This document shows, piece by piece, positions 62,736 through 64,000 of a stretch of 64,000 nucleotides of DNA (its first letter is position 1; each line of letters begins with the position of its first letter). The position numbers and the translations under genes are program-made. The stretch is from Cyathus striatus (Eukaryota > Basidiomycota > Agaricomycetes > Agaricales > Nidulariaceae), in contig JAOVFP010000010.1 in assembly GCA_025738555.1 (NCBI GenBank), forward strand, positions 2,976,001 through 3,040,000, given 5' to 3'. The notes under the pieces were generated by a model. It had not been told where the DNA came from. It did no database searches and saw nothing but the letters and a program-made list of their open reading frames with translations.

Positions 62736-63989
62736 TCATTCCAGCAACCCTTGTTGATGAATTTGACCAAAAAGACCACAAAACATATTTTGATTGCTTT
62801 GAACATGTTGTGGACTGCACCATCTTGTTATACATATCTGATGGCTAGGAACAATATATTCCCATCCACTAAACACAACACTCTGTAGATTAGGAAAGCA
62901 TGACCCCAAGAAAAAGACATCTAATTCATCCCAATAAGGCATTTTGGCCTCCCCTGTCAAATAATTATAAGAATGTATGGTGATTTCTTTAATCACATTA
63001 TTTTTCATTAAAATCTTATCAAGAAATTGTATGATCAAATCAAAGTGCACTGACTGAGCATTCTCTGTATTAAAAATGACTTTTTGGAGGTGAGGAAATA
63101 CTGTCTGTAGTACATTTTCTAAAATTCAAGTTATGTTATTGATGCTGAGTTTATACAAGATATTATGCTTACTGCAGAATGGTGGAGTATCCACCCTGAG
63201 CTTTGTCAATGTGTCTTTATGCATTGCTCCTATTTGCATCCCTTGTATAAGGTGAGTATGGTAGATTTTTAATTCTTCCAGCTTGCACATTGGAGGTGAG
63301 ACTCTCTATATATTGAGTGATAGAAACTCTGTATCCAATAACATTAATGATTGAAGATGTGATTTTCATGGCTTGGTGGCCAGGTAATCTAGAACCAGGG
63401 AATCTTCTTCACCTGCCACATCAAATGTTACCTGATGAAGGCACACAACTGGTATATGTGTGAATCCATTTAGATAAGTTAAAGGCAAATTTTCAAAGCC
63501 AAAAAAGATCAAATGTCTAAGATTAGGTGACAACAGTATAGTTGTCAATACCTCTTTTAGTTCTTGTGCAACTTTGTTCCAGTGGAAACCTCCATGAGGT
63601 AATATATCCATTTTTTGAATGTTCTGAAGTAATGCAAGAATATGTGGAAGATCAGGATGATCAAATGTGTACAGTTTTAACTGCACACTTGTTATATATA
63701 AATTGCGAACATAAAATGCAAGGTGTAGTGATGATGTTAATGTGTTGTGCAGACTTGTCACTCAGTTGTATGTTAGGAGATCAACTGCGAAAACAAGATT
63801 TTGTTGTGATCTTTTCAAAAAGTCTTTGCATGTTAAAGTGCATGCTTTCAGATTACTTGTATCAGGGAGATTGATATAGTAGTGCAAACTTTCTATTGCT
63901 ACTTGATTGATAATGCACTCAAATATTTCAATTGGGAACAATTTAGTGGATGATTTCATTGTCAGATAGTGCTTTGTTGAAGTGGTCAT
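62736..63989 (-). pseudogene. F-box/leucine-rich-type gene with three nonsense codons
   Basis: One continuous frame from 63989 holds the F-box-like FPIEIFECIINQVAIESL and LKACTLTCKDFLKRSQQ. Segments paralogous to 46023-47493 follow (LTSSLHLAFYVRNLYI, SPPMCKLEELKIYHTHL). An intron sits at the equivalent place (GTAAGC near 63176 to TTTTAG near 63120), then an exon with PYWDELDVFFLGSCFPNLQS. Three in-frame stops interrupt it: TGA at 63764-63762, TGA at 63368-63366 and TAG at 63308-63306. There is no frameshift. Two stops are compatible with CGA-to-TGA change. The gene lies in CpG-poor DNA. Confidence 0.75.
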
Positions 63990-64000
63990 ATTAAGATCAT

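Overview
The window is nuclear DNA of a filamentous fungus, almost certainly a basidiomycete of the Agaricomycetes. Genes are split by many short introns (about 43-110 bp, GT-AG). The families seen are typical of that class: DUF6533-like seven-helix proteins, a UbiA-type integral membrane enzyme with NQ...EED and DxxDxxxD motifs, GMC oxidoreductases, F-box/leucine-rich proteins, a long PPR protein and a coilin-like protein. No species can be named. Family names rest on motifs read by eye. Exon boundaries were worked out by hand from splice signals, reading frame and comparison between copies in the window.

Layout. 1-3.8 kb: MITE-like element, repeat-derived DNA, an LTR and a gag fragment. 3.8-21.4 kb: two diverged copies of a roughly 8-kb block. 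Each holds minus-strand DUF6533-type genes followed by a plus-strand PPR gene. The first PPR copy is a pseudogene (9.1-11.0 kb) and the second is intact (17.1-21.4 kb). Differences between the blocks expose post-duplication insertions: gag/LTR, a 435-bp MITE and a 154-bp MITE. 21.6-23.4 kb: coilin-like gene. 24.3-43.5 kb: a membrane/redox neighbourhood with a seven-helix gene, GMC oxidoreductase 1, a dead seven-helix copy, another seven-helix gene, a UbiA-family enzyme, GMC oxidoreductase 2 and an MFS transporter. GMC2 and MFS diverge from one 1.2-kb intergenic region. 46.0-48.4 kb: an F-box gene and a broken tandem copy. 49.0 kb: an intron-containing tRNA-Phe. 49.5-51.5 kb: a membrane-anchored protein-disulfide-isomerase-like gene.

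From about 51.65 kb to the end the DNA changes character. It is gene-poor and repeat-rich, and except for one GC-rich satellite block (59.1-61.6 kb) it is strikingly poor in CpG. It contains a second copy of the 435-bp MITE, a solo LTR with a 5-bp target duplication, several tandem repeats, and an F-box pseudogene carrying three stop codons but no frameshift. The 59.1-61.6 kb block holds a 16-bp minisatellite and a regular array of 26-bp hairpin-forming palindromes, and is bracketed by clusters of the palindrome TCCGTACGGA.

The most unusual gene-level observation is the structure of the seven-helix genes at 24.3 and 32.5 kb. Each is cut into 14-16 exons, including consecutive coding micro-exons of 25, 14, 19 and 10 (or 12) nt. 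These are matched exon for exon between paralogs and partly in the dead copy. The four DUF6533 genes at 3.8-15.6 kb share a different 20-nt micro-exon. I did not find a clearly new defence or mobile system.
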